Source: Purshia tridentata
Taxonomy: Eukaryota > Streptophyta > Magnoliopsida > Rosales > Rosaceae
DNA length: 22,179 nt
Direction of reading: 5' to 3'
Assembly: GCA_003254885.1 (NCBI GenBank)
Contig: QANT01001456.1
Span: forward strand, 1 to 22,179
The position numbers and the translations under genes are program-made. The notes under the pieces are model-generated. The model did no database searches and had not been told where the DNA came from. It worked only from the letters and a program-made list of their open reading frames with translations. Shown in pieces: positions 1 through 10,199 of the stretch. Each line of letters begins with the position of its first letter. The first letter of the stretch is position 1.

Positions 1-1600
1 CCTATAGTCCAGGTGGTATTTGTGTAAAAAAGCCTTGGATGTTTTAATGAAAATTGAAAACTTCCTATTTGTCCCTATTTTTCATTCAAAAAGTCCAAAA
101 TTAACCTTTTATCTAACCTACATGCTACAAATCGATTATAAATATTATCTTACAAAATATTTGACATATTATTTCATCAGACGTTTGACAATAGGAAATT
201 TATTTATTTATACCAAATGCATCTTTTATATTAATTTAATAGATGCAATGCCAATGATTACTATATTTAGAAAGAACGAAAATTATTATATTTATTTTCA
301 CTTTAGGAGGCATTGTTGGGGTCACGTCTTTCGACTTTGAGCCTCCGTGTTGATACCGATATTGTGAATTTTTCTGTACAAAATATGACCAACATACATT
401 TAATTTTTCTGTCTATGATTTCAAATTTGAATACACTCTATTTTTTCTCAATATTTAAATGATGTGAGGCTTTGTCGTTTTTGGGTTCAATATCTATATA
501 AGTCATAAGGGTAGTAGGATTCCAAATCTCATGATGGTAGTAGGATTCTTTATAAAATTTGATGTATTGTTAAAAACCATAATGCTCCATCTCTCACTTA
601 AAGTCGCGCTCGATCTGTTTGGGTATATTGAGTATATTCCTACGGAAGTGTGAACAAGTATAAAATTAGAATATATGTTTTTGGGATTAGCCGAAAAAGG
701 GAAAAGGAAAAAGAAAGAAGAAGCCACAGCTAACTGTCACATGCATATATGGAGTGCCGCATGTGCATCTATTAAATATTGATATAAACTGCCATTTATT
801 TGAATTAATGAATATAAACTATAAGAGTTTATACTCTTTATTAAGCATATGGTACAAGTGCTACACCACAACATTATCAATAATACCATTAATATAGTAT
901 GGCAATAAAAATGGATAAGAATCAATATACATTTTGCCAAATATACCCTATGACTAAGTATTTTCCCTCCACATTTTGTGGCATGTAACAGCTTGGGTCC
1001 TCCTCCTGCTTTTCTTGTTTTGTCTGAAATGCAGTTGACAAAGCCCATAGAGAGAAAACGGGCCGAAGCCCAAACAAGCTAGAACTCCCTTTGTCGTGCC
1101 GTACGACAAGGAAGGCACAGCCACTCAATTCTATACTAGTTTCTGATTTGGATTTTGGAGGTCTCGTTCTCTCAGTCTCTCAGTCTCTCAGCAAGATGAT
1201 AATAAACAATAATATTATTATTATGCATATCCCAAAGTAAACGCTAGAATCTTCTAATTGAAAAAAAACGCTACATCACTCAAAAATACAAACTTATTAG
1301 GAACTCAAATTTGTGCAAAACACTAAAGCGTGTGTGGAAGTGAAAGCAGGTGACCCTTTCAAAGATGGAGAGGCAAAACTCCAAAGCCTAAAAGGGACTT
1401 TACACTTTTAAATCGTAGGCGTGTGTACTGTATATGGGAATCGGCAAATTGGGTTTGGGTTGCGAGATTGAGAGCTGGGTTGGTAGGTGTGGGTTTTTAT
1501 ACAAAGAACAAGTCCGAGTCCGAAAGACACAAATACAATAGAGATTATTAGAAATGAATAGCCACCATAACACGCGTCCTACTCGGTTAAACCAATCTAC
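1..1600. other. Intergenic, AT-rich, no gene recognised
   Basis: No convincing coding region is visible: the open frames here are short, have no family resemblance and lie in low-complexity AT-rich DNA. Three local structures can be seen. Positions 1041-1072 carry GCCCA/GGCC-type motifs (AAGCCCATAG, GGGCCGAAGCCCAAAC) of the sort found in plant promoters as TCP-binding site II elements. Positions 1091-1109 form an inverted repeat, TTGTCGT and ACGACAA around a 5-base centre. Positions 1168-1191 hold three perfect copies of TCTCTCAG. Together these could be the promoter and leader of an unrecognised transcript, but no ORF of useful length follows (the ATG at 1197 opens only 14 codons). Confidence 0.6.
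1168..1191. repeat. Tandem repeat, TCTCTCAG x 3
   Basis: Three perfect, adjacent copies of an 8-base unit at 1168-1175, 1176-1183 and 1184-1191. Pyrimidine-rich tracts of this kind are common in plant 5' leaders, but no gene is recognised downstream. Confidence 0.9.
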
Positions 1601-1614
1601 GCGGCTTCAACACT

Positions 1615-1625
1615 CATATTTATTT
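1615..1625 (+). promoter_or_regulatory. Candidate TATA element for the small ORF at 1797
   Basis: CATATTTATTT lies about 170 bases before the ATG at 1797. A start site about 30 bases downstream (near 1650) would put the out-of-frame ATG at 1640 outside the transcript and leave a leader of about 145 bases rich in C, T and A, as is usual in plants. This is inferred from sequence only; a weaker alternative, TTTTTATACAAAG, lies at 1494-1506. Confidence 0.3.
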
Positions 1626-1796
1626 GTCGACTGTCGACCATGAACATTCGACACAGCCTCCTCCACTTCACTGCCTCTCCTTCCCACTCGAAACTTACAA
1701 CCAACAACAGCTGGCTACCTCTGTCTGTCACTCATAGTCATAGCCAGCTAGCTTCCTCAACCTCAACCCACTTGCCCACAACAGCTGGTAGCCACC

Positions 1797-1976
1797 ATGT
1801 CTGTTCCTGGACCACCACCACCGGCGGGGGCTCACGGCGGCGCTTCTAGAATGGCCTCTCGCTGGATCCCAAAACGAGGCCAAGTTCTCCGCAATGTCCT
1901 CAGGAGCATCTTCGCTTGTGCCTGTCTTCATCACAAAATTAAGAGAAACAACTCATTGGTTTTTCCTCATAATTAA
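1797..1976 (+). CDS. Small ORF, 59 residues, unknown function
   Basis: I do not recognise the family. The frame opens in a GCCACCATG context, close to an ideal eukaryotic start, and ends at TAA (1974-1976). The protein begins with a Pro/Gly/Ala-rich stretch (residues 4-17), then a basic, amphipathic-looking segment starting MASRWIPKRGQVLRNVLRSI (residues 19-38), then a Cys-containing patch (CAC, 41-43) and a polar tail. An alternative start is Met19 of the same frame. The local base composition is clearly more GC-rich than the surrounding non-coding DNA, and the frame is preceded by a TATA-like element and a pyrimidine-rich leader, so a real short gene is plausible. It is shorter than most ORF cut-offs and could be missed by automatic annotation. 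It may instead be a first exon, or chance. Confidence 0.45.
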   Translation: MSVPGPPPPAGAHGGASRMASRWIPKRGQVLRNVLRSIFACACLHHKIKRNNSLVFPHN

Positions 1977-4900
1977 CTCCATCTCTGATAATCTAATTCC
2001 AGGAGGTCCTGTTCTTGGAACAACTTGTGCGAATATCCATTTCAGATAATAATTGATTGTCTAGGACTAGGAGGACTTGATTAGCGTTACACAAATTAAA
2101 CAATGGGCGGGTGACTGGGTCATATATATCTTATCTGATATCGATCGTTTGCATTTTGTTCAAGGGTTGGGGATGTTATTAAAGGTCTTCCATTTGAATT
2201 TTCATTTTGTAAGTTACTGATTTTTTGATCGAGTACGTCACATCTTTGTCTCTGGATAATGTAGTATGTAATGCATGCATGTTCATTTTGCATGTCATAA
2301 TAATTGAAAATTGAGTCTCTCCTTAAATTTCTTGAACTTATTTTTTCTCTCTGTTTGATCCAAGATGGAAAAAAGTTAAAATTTTTCTTAGCTTTTTGCT
2401 TAACAAATAAATGAATAAATCATTATAAAATTAAATAGAAGGAAATTATGAGGCGCCCTCACTATCCATGACAAAGTGGCGACTGGCGACTAGCGACTTA
2501 CAAATTCTTCATATTAATTTGGTGATAGGCCGCGTGGCAGTGGGACCCACAAATTACAGTTGCATTATATCCAGACTCCAGATTGACATGGTCCAACACT
2601 TCAACGATAGGCCAAAAGGTTTTGATTATAGATACCGGTCAAAAGTCAATAATAAATTAATGCATACAATGATCTATACCTCCTTAAGTCCACCACGTGG
2701 CTTACGCCATTTATATTCTGTACTATTGCTTATTACATTTACACCTTTATATTTCTGTTTTGCCTTTGGTAATAATTTTTTGTTACAGAGCTTGCCTTTT
2801 TTCCAAAACTTTTTTTGCCTTGCTCAGTTTTAACAGTTCAGTTCAGCTATATTTTTATTCATTATTTTTGGGGCCCACGCTAGTTCTTGTCATGACTCGA
2901 GGGCGAGACTCACGAGTTGGGATGGGCTGGGCTTGCAAAGCTATATAAAATTGGTCTTGACTGTCGAGTAAAGAACCAAGTACCCAATTCACGCAGCTAA
3001 GTCCCATGAGAGAAAACTGTGCGCGTGATTCATCTTACGTGGCACAATATTATTGGTTAGGAACTAAAGAACATGAGTATAATTATGAATGTGGAATATG
3101 GTTTACTTCAATAATTAATTCAAATCATGAATATAATATTTTACGTATGAGCATCAGGTTAAAAAGGGCTGGTTGGTTGGACTGAATGTAACGTTTCGAC
3201 TTTAGACTTTGACCGATTATTCAAGGCGACTTTATGACCTAGCTGCAATGATGCCATTATCCTCCTCCTGCAACACTATACATGTTTTAAATTTTAATTA
3301 TGGTACATGATCCGGCCCAACCAAATCTGAAACATTTAGGTGTACATTATTTTGACTTATAACAAGGAGATAGGGTGTGATAATGATTGAAATTAAGTTA
3401 GGTTCATAATTCAATTTTCTCCGCATAACCAATGCACGTTGATCACATAATTAATTACTATAACATGAACGCTGTACACTTATTGAGTTGTTGTGTTTTA
3501 AATTGTCTTACCTTTTAATTGAAATTTGAAAAGATGCCCAAAAAAGTACTGAGTTTTTGTTGGCCAAAGGCCCAACAGCAAGTACCATACCTCTCACAAT
3601 GGGTTCCCCATAGACCAATGCGGTCCATGCGGATGTTGGCCCAAATAGGCTTTTTCTTTCCCTTACAGAGGGTCCAAGGATAAACAAATTATACAGAAAT
3701 CCACACTCGAGTGGGCTAATGGGGACCTACTTACACCCGTATTTCTTCTTCAAAAACCTATCGACGACGCTCATAGCCATATTTCAAAAGTATCAAGTAC
3801 AATTTCTTCTATGAGGTTCCTCGTGTTTTTTTTAATAGCCATTTTTCTTCAGGTTCCTTTTTCAATTTCCTATATGTTCGATTGGTTGTACTACATAACG
3901 ATGTATCGATTACACAGAAAAAATTCATATGTTTTTATTGTTTTGATTTTTTAATATCATCATGTTTGCTTTAATTAGAAAATAAAAGCAAAAAACCCTA
4001 TAAAGAAAAAAAGTTAACAAAATGTCTCTTTTCTCTTTGAAAACTGCCGTATAATATTAATACGTTTATGACACCATTAAGACCGTACATAGCAAAATCA
4101 TTAATAATATATGTAAAAAGTATTTACTTACAGAGTGAAATCCCGATAGCAATACCATATATATTTAAATCAAAAAAGGAATCCAACTATCACGATAATG
4201 GGGATTTGGAAAAGTAAAAGCGGACAATATTCTCACGTATACCAAGGATTTTCTTTTCTATTTTTCTTCAGTTTTTTAGAATATATATAAGGAAAAGGGT
4301 AAAGATTTAAATGACCACCATGTGATCACAACGAAAATAAAGTGATGCTAATTGAGTATATCAATAATTAATACTATCTTGGTGGATTCATATAGTATTT
4401 AAATCATAAAAGAGACAAATCTTGCGCATGAGTTAGAAAAAAAACTTATGGACATTAAATCTTCTGCTTGACAGAAAGCTTTTTTAAAAAGTTAGATTAA
4501 TTAGTGTGTGGGATTATTAATTAGACTAAGTAATTGTGGCCCTTTATTAACTTCATTTCTCCTTTTGGAAAAAGTACATTATATGATGCTTGATTTTTAT
4601 CTTTTTTTCTTTACGTAACTTTTTTATGAAAAAAATTATAAATGTATATATTTGATTTTGAAAATGATACCCTTTTATCTTTTTTCCCTTATTATAAATG
4701 AATTGGTAATGGTAGGTTAATTTAATTTGTTTCTTTAATTAAATAAATGAACCGAATCCCACTATTGTGCAGTGCGTACCTTACCGGTCTACCAGACCTA
4801 GATTCTGCAATCCAAAGAAATTTGGATATAAAGTACAAAATCATTGTTGTAATGAGACAAAACACAAATTCACGTCAGTCCTACGTCACTCGCATCAACC

Positions 4901-6449
4901 AATTCTTATTCGGCCACGTGGACGTAGACTGCGTTCTAGGACTTTTGCACGTTAATACAAATATGTGACTGGGGACTGAGCAAATTGAATTGATCGACCA
5001 TGTGATGTACTTCCTTTTCGTGAGTTTGGTCAGGCCATTACAATAAGTCAAAGGTATAATAAAACTTGTGCGGAGAGTTGGGTCACGTTATAATTCGAGT
5101 GGGTCAATTAAAATTTGATATTTGAGGAAGAGAGAAAAAAAGAACAGAAAAAAAAAAGATTAAATGTGAAATTTTAATTGACATTCTATACCATTTAATA
5201 TGACATTGCAAGAAGTTGTCCACTCAAATTTTTCTCCAAACGGTATTCAGAGGGAGTGTGACGCAGGGTGCATAGATATATAGCGCCATTAATTAACTTA
5301 AAAAAGGTTACAAATTGTTAATTAATACAATTAATTGAGTGCATATGTTTCATATTGGTCCCATATGTTAGATACTGTCTTCAACCCCGTGACTGTGTGA
5401 ACTATTAAATTGTGGGTGTTGTTGACTTATGAGGCTGTGAAGAGAAGACCACAGTAGTGCTCATCAGCTAGCACATAAAGAATATTGTAGGCATTTAATT
5501 AAGTGAAGGATCGGAATAGTATTACACAAATGATTAATTAGAATTTATAAGAACATAGCTACCTACTAGCTACTGTCCTCATCCCCATGCCTTAAAGTCT
5601 CGAGGTCTGGTACGTACTATAATTTAAAATGATTTTACTTTTAGTGGTAGTAGTTGAGCCTTGGAGAGGTCTGCAGCAGGTAGCTATTAGCCAATTAATA
5701 TTAATGGAAGATGATAAAACTTTCATTACCAAAAAGTATGTAAAATAGTGGTAATTCTGATTAATCCACCCATCTTATAATATTCAAGATTAATTAATAA
5801 AAAATTAGCTACGCATCTAGTACTCCAGAATGCGTTGCAATCATATAGCGCTAGCTAACAAATTAATTATTTATGGATTATACATATGTATTTATATGCC
5901 ACATGTGATGTACGCCATGCAGGGTCACCATCTCAACGAAACAAATGATGGGCAGCCCTTTATATACATAGATGAGGCAAAGCAAACATTAGGTGTATAC
6001 CGCACAAGGCCATAACATAATAATGCCTTAGACGACAGGTCTCTGTCTCTACAATATATAGCAAAGCTTTAATCTTTGAAGGGCCATTCTAATTTTGGTT
6101 CTATTCTATCTAATTTTCTTTGTTTTAGACCTTTTTCTTTTCACTTTCTTCTTTTTATTAATGACGGCATATATGTATTATCATTATGAGTGATCAGAAA
6201 TGATTTGTGCATATATATGTTGTTGCACACTGGCCTAATGTCTAAGTAATTAAGTAGAAATTAATTAAAACTTGAATAACAGATATATGTGTAAAATTAA
6301 AGTAATCTGGACATAATATATACATGCATGCATCAACATATATACAATTGGTGAAGGGAGATAGAGCATGAATATTGAAGTAGTGAATAATTAGCTAGTT
6401 AGCACCAGCCATGGCCCATTCGATCGACGCATGCATGTATAGGAAGGAA
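1977..6449. other. Intergenic, 4.5 kb, no gene recognised
   Basis: Apart from the 3' flank of the XRI1-like gene at its right end, this stretch holds AT-rich DNA without a supportable gene. Visible local features are a 7-base unit repeated three times at 2478-2498, perfect G-boxes (CCACGTGG at 2693-2700, CCACGTGG within 4914-4921), a TATA-like CTATATAAAATTGG at about 2940-2953 followed by a 59-codon open frame (3006-3185) that resembles nothing known to me, and RY-type CATGCATG repeats near 2274 and 6324. Old transposon remnants are likely but I could not delimit one. The right end, about 6150-6449, would be the 3' untranslated region of the minus-strand XRI1-like gene. Confidence 0.6.
2478..2498. 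repeat. Short tandem repeat, GGCGACT-type x 3
   Basis: GGCGACT, GGCGACT and AGCGACT are adjacent at 2478-2498, with one mismatch in the third copy. No function is evident. Confidence 0.85.
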
Positions 6450-7718
6450 TTAACCTTTGGTTCTAATAATAGTGATAGTGCCTCTGCCCTGAGTGTGAAT
6501 TTTGGTAAGGGCCACCACAGCTTTGCCAGAGAGGCCTGGTCCATCTGGATGCGACACGCATGGCCGACACGCAAAGTCCCCAACTGGGTGTCGTACAGGC
6601 CGTGTTGGCGGCATCAGGATCCTCTCGTTGATGTCGTTTAACGTCACGTCACCTTCTACCCCCCCCTGGTTTCACCAAAGCAAAAGGATACACCACCCTT
6701 GTACTACTCATCACCCTCTTCTTTCTCATCATCTTATCATCACTACTACTACCTCCTGCCAAAATTAATTACTCTAATATTATAAATATTTAATTGTTTA
6801 TTTCTTGTCCATGCAACACGTAGTAATTAATAGTCTAATAATTGAGACAAAGATCGAGGGAGACCTGCTGCAGTTGAAGGAGCAATATTGGACAAAAGGG
6901 TTTCTTTAGATGACTTGGTGTTGGCCGAGTCCTTGTAAGAAGAAGAAGAGGAGGAATCAATAGCTTCAGCAACAGACAATATTGATCTTGTTTGATCTTC
7001 TGGTGTGCTCCTTTTGACTAAGTTTGTCTCCCCAGAGATTCTGCTCATTGGTGTGGTTACACTTACAGAATCACCTAGCAAAACTGAAACCATGCATTTA
7101 TATTTGACTATGTATACCAACAAGCTACAATGCCCTAGAGCTTCTTAATTAGTATTCACTATTCAGTAAGATGAAATTAACTATTAAACCCATATATAAA
7201 CTAGATTAATTACCTGATAGCCCACTAGGACCAATTAGCTGGCTCATGCAATCAAAATTCTCAGACATGACTTCCCACTCTGAATTCCAGTGTCTCTGCT
7301 TTGCAAGAAGAGTAGTGGTGCTGGAGTAGTCTTTGCTGATTTCATTATCTGTATACAACAGCAACCGTCTTCTTTTGGAACGCTCGCTAAACTCGAGCAA
7401 AGCGTCTTCTAAGTAACCAGTCGACAAGTCTGAGTCTAGAGGTGAGCAAAATGGTGCGTTCATGTCATCATGATCCATAACTGCTGGAATAATATGTCCA
7501 AAACTTAGCACATATATTCAACGACAAATATATAATTAATTATTAATGGTGGACAGAAACAGCGAAAGAGAGAAAGAAAGGAAGAAAAAGTGGTCACCTA
7601 AAGACATTCTGTCTGTGTTGACAACTCCAAGGCTGTGACAATCCCAACCTCCTAGGGAAGGGTTATGGAGGCCACTGCTAGTGTAAGCCATGGGCATGGA
7701 GTGATGAAGCTCTCCCAT
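6450..7718 (-). CDS. XRI1: XRI1-like protein gene, four exons, frameshifted in exon 4
   Basis: Homologue of Arabidopsis XRI1 (X-ray induced 1), a nuclear protein known to be needed in meiosis/pollen formation and reported to interact with MND1. Coding exons, minus strand: 7718-7598, 7483-7214 (or from 7480), 7074-6865 and 6755-6450; all introns are GT-AG and phases match. The ATG at 7718 is the first after an in-frame stop. Recognisable blocks are GYLEDALLEF (residues 63-72) followed by the basic SKRRRLLL (76-83), a six-Ser run (171-176), YPFALVKPGG (223-232), and the conserved C-terminal VTLNDINERI and GTITIIRTKG blocks. The last two lie in a different frame: a run of eight G (rev. comp. of 6659-6666) follows VKP, and as read the protein stops at 6649 after 235 residues. 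With seven G the frame would stay open to 6450, giving about 301 residues, the length I recall for XRI1. Sequencing error or a real mutation cannot be told apart here. Confidence 0.85.
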
Positions 7719-7784
7719 CTCTTCTCTCTTATTAAAGTCTTAATGAATGAGAGAATGACCCATAAATTTGATGGTGGAATGCTT

Positions 7785-7792
7785 CTATTTAT
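7785..7792 (-). promoter_or_regulatory. Candidate TATA box of the XRI1-like gene
   Basis: On the minus strand this reads ATAAATAG, about 70 bases before the ATG at 7718, which would leave a leader of roughly 40 bases. A second TATA-like run (ATATATATAATT on the minus strand, about 7833-7844) is an alternative. Sequence-only inference. Confidence 0.35.
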
Positions 7793-7799
7793 GTGCAAG

Positions 7800-9778
7800 A
7801 TATGGAGAATGAAAAAAGTTAAAAGAATTGAATTATATATATGATTTTGGAAGAAGCAGTCAGTCAACGGCAGGAATAGAGAAAATAAAAAAAGTAGGTG
7901 TCTCTTGGGATTCGGAAAATGTAGTGTATGTGTATCGACGGTCCACTTTTAATTTTATTATATGTGTGTGTGGGGAACTAAATAATTGCAAGGGTACTCT
8001 TATGATGGTGTGTTGCATGTAAAAAGCAATGTTGTAATTTGCAAGGTACAAAGATATGCTGAATCAATTACCGTTCAAACACATACCATTTCAAATTTCA
8101 GCTTTTCCTTTTTGTTTTCCTTGTCAACACAGAATACAGATATGCTTCCCAACCGTTCCTCTTTCTTTTTTGGGGGCTTTTTCTACACCTTCTAACCATG
8201 GTGGGGTCTTATCAGTCATCATCTTCCACCTCTATATTTCCTTCCTTTTCTTTCGTTTCCACATGGCTGAGTGTCATTGAGCTTCTGGGTCCACTGCTTT
8301 GCATGCTTTGTGGGGTTCACTCAAATGAAATGGATGCAAGAAGAAGAAGAATTCATGGTGGGTGCATGGGACCCACCTCTTGATCTTTGAATTTTATGGA
8401 CCAAAGTTTTTGTAATATTCTGAGTTACCCACATTGTATTTCGTGTGAAATTATTGATTGATCTATAATCAGACGGCAGAGATTGTGTGGTGCTTTGTGC
8501 CAGAACTGATTGATTTTTAATCGAGACCGTGGGGATGAGAATGGGCCGGGCCTAGCATCAAAGTTTTCAAGTCTTCTCCAGAAGTCCAATCATATATATC
8601 TTATTGAGAACTAGGCCCACGGACAGCTGGATTCACACAAATTTTTTTTTACCGCTGATCATAATCAGAGTTGAGTGGATTTTAGCACTAATCTTTTGTA
8701 ATTTTGTTATCTGTGTTGTAACTTGTGTGAGTGGAGAATTTGAATTCAATAAAATGGGACCCAAAATTTACACTGTGTTTTTAGCTAATAATATAAAGCT
8801 TTTGGGATTCTGTTCGGTTCTGCACATGCACACGACAGAGGTTGATCAAAATAGCCAAACTTTCAAAGGTTTTGGAAAGAAATCATTATGTGTTTGTTGT
8901 TTTGGTAATGGTAATGAATAATTATACATTCAGTACAAAACAAAAAATAATAGTTAAAGAGTTCAATGACTCTAACAATAGAAAAACACTGTTGATTCAT
9001 TCATTTGAACACAAAATTTTATAAATCTCAATTCTTTCACATTCAAAATGAATGCCCATTTGAATAGTTTTGGGTAATGGGTATACTGTGTGCATGCAAT
9101 TTGATTAGCTGGGAAGCTCTTGAAGCCAAACGCTTAATAATTATGAGCCTTGTAAGTAAATACGATTTTGCCAAAAGAAATGCAGAAAAAGATGATCTGT
9201 TGGTAGGCACAGGAATTACAATCCATTAGATAAGCATTAGGACAGTAGTGCTAAATTAAATAGTACATAGAACTAATTAGTAGTGCCTGAGGTCAACGAT
9301 CATGACATAGTATGACCCATCGGCCATCGTTACATTTTATTATTATAATTTAACACTCTCTAATATCATTTTAGCATTTGATTTGCTAGTTCCCCGTTTT
9401 TATATGCCCAATGGCTGAACTCTCTGGTTTTGGTTTATGGGACCACGTACCCTGCAAACAGAGAATTTAAAGGATAGTCAGAATGTAGATCAACCATTTG
9501 AGCAACAGCTATCTATGTTATAAAAATCACCATATATATGTAGCACCTTATAAGTTATATGTGCCACTTTCACAGTTTCACAAATACTAGCACCTTAATT
9601 AATCAGGAATCTTTTCAGTCAATGGCATTGGCTTTACGTTTATAAAATGAAATTTTCTCATCTTGTATTAGGAAATGCAACCGCAGAGTCAATGCCTATT
9701 GATAAGCTAACTTTAGAACAGCACCAGCATTGTTTTTAATTGGAGCAAATAATTATAATGACATATATATATATATAG
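7800..9778. other. Intergenic, about 2 kb, no gene recognised
   Basis: This stretch separates the XRI1-like gene promoter from the 3' end of the lipid-transfer-type gene. The open frames in it (for example around 7828-8383 and 8604-9024) are low-complexity, mutually overlapping on both strands and resemble no known family. A small hairpin with 7-base arms, GGTGGGT and ACCCACC, sits at 8356-8376, and a GGGCCGGGCC motif sits near 8544-8553. Otherwise I see nothing specific. Confidence 0.6.
9763..9777. repeat. AT microsatellite
   Basis: Uninterrupted run of alternating T and A at 9763-9777, immediately downstream of the stop codon of the minus-strand lipid-transfer-type gene. Likely length-polymorphic. 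Confidence 0.85.
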
Positions 9779-10135
9779 TTACTTACTTCCACACTTCTTT
9801 CCAACAGGTCGTTTCCTGATGTTGCATCTCTTTGGAATAGTGATAGCAATTGCAGGATTAATCCGAGCCTGCTTTGCCAAAGGTGACAATAAAACAGCAC
9901 AAAGGCATCTGGGGGCAGCCTTTATTAAGGCCCCAACTTTGGTGCAACAAATTGGGGGAACCCTGGCTCTCACATTTCCAGCTGCACTCAAACATGGGCT
10001 CAAACTGGTTGCTGCAGCCCTAATTGGGGTTCTTCCACATTCTCCAGCTCCATCAACTTCCACAATAAACATTTTTGTGGCTACCAGAAACACAAACACA
10101 CAAACAATGCCGGCTTTCATCTTCATGAATGTCAT
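9779..10135 (-). CDS. Secreted eight-cysteine lipid-transfer-type protein (nsLTP, type V-like)
   Basis: A 118-residue protein of the plant LTP / protease inhibitor / 2S albumin superfamily. Residues 1 to about 29 form a signal peptide with hydrophobic core IVCVFVFLVA, so the mature protein should be extracellular. The eight cysteines (33, 48, 63, 64, 77, 79, 104, 115) follow C-X14-C-X14-CC-X12-CXC-X24-C-X10-C, predicting four disulphides around a lipid-holding cavity; this is closest to the type V nsLTP spacing as I remember it, with one extra residue before CXC. Mature segment is basic (many R and K). The start is the first of three near ATGs (residues 1, 4, 6); M4 or M6 would also give a signal peptide. 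The stop TAA overlaps a perfect donor-like GTAAGT, so an extra 3' coding exon with a few residues after KKCG is possible. Lipid ligand unknown. Confidence 0.85.
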   Translation of the reverse strand: MTFMKMKAGIVCVFVFLVATKMFIVEVDGAGECGRTPIRAAATSLSPCLSAAGNVRARVPPICCTKVGALIKAAPRCLCAVLLSPLAKQARINPAIAITIPKRCNIRKRPVGKKCGSK

Positions 10136-10182
10136 ATTTACTACACTTGTACACTGACCTCCATAGTCCTAAGCAAACCACA

Positions 10183-10190
10183 TATATATA
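10183..10190 (-). promoter_or_regulatory. Candidate TATA box of the lipid-transfer-type gene
   Basis: TATATATA lies about 50 bases before the ATG at 10135, which would give a leader of about 20 bases. The placement is good for a plant TATA box, but TATA-like runs are frequent in this AT-rich window. Confidence 0.45.
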
Positions 10191-10199
10191 CCATGAAAA

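Noticed and set aside
1640..1849. 69-codon frame overlapping the small ORF at 1797
   Set aside because: It is mostly Ser/Thr/His from a CA/CT-rich leader and lies out of frame with the better-placed start at 1797; likely a leader artefact or, if transcribed, an upstream ORF.
3006..3185. 59-codon plus-strand frame after a TATA-like CTATATAAAATTGG (about 2940)
   Set aside because: Composition is that of the AT-rich surroundings, there is no known family likeness, and it could easily arise by chance; the TATA match alone does not support a gene.
4747..4968. Two overlapping plus-strand frames of 73 and 62 codons in a GC-richer patch with a G-box
   Set aside because: They are in different frames with no recognisable family or splice partners; the G-box suggests regulatory rather than coding DNA.
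6411..6768. Plus-strand frames of 76 and 88 codons over the XRI1-like last exon
   Set aside because: They are antisense shadows of the conserved minus-strand C-terminal blocks.
9819..10157. 112-codon plus-strand frame
   Set aside because: It is the antisense shadow of the LTP-type gene, whose signal peptide and eight cysteines on the minus strand are decisive.
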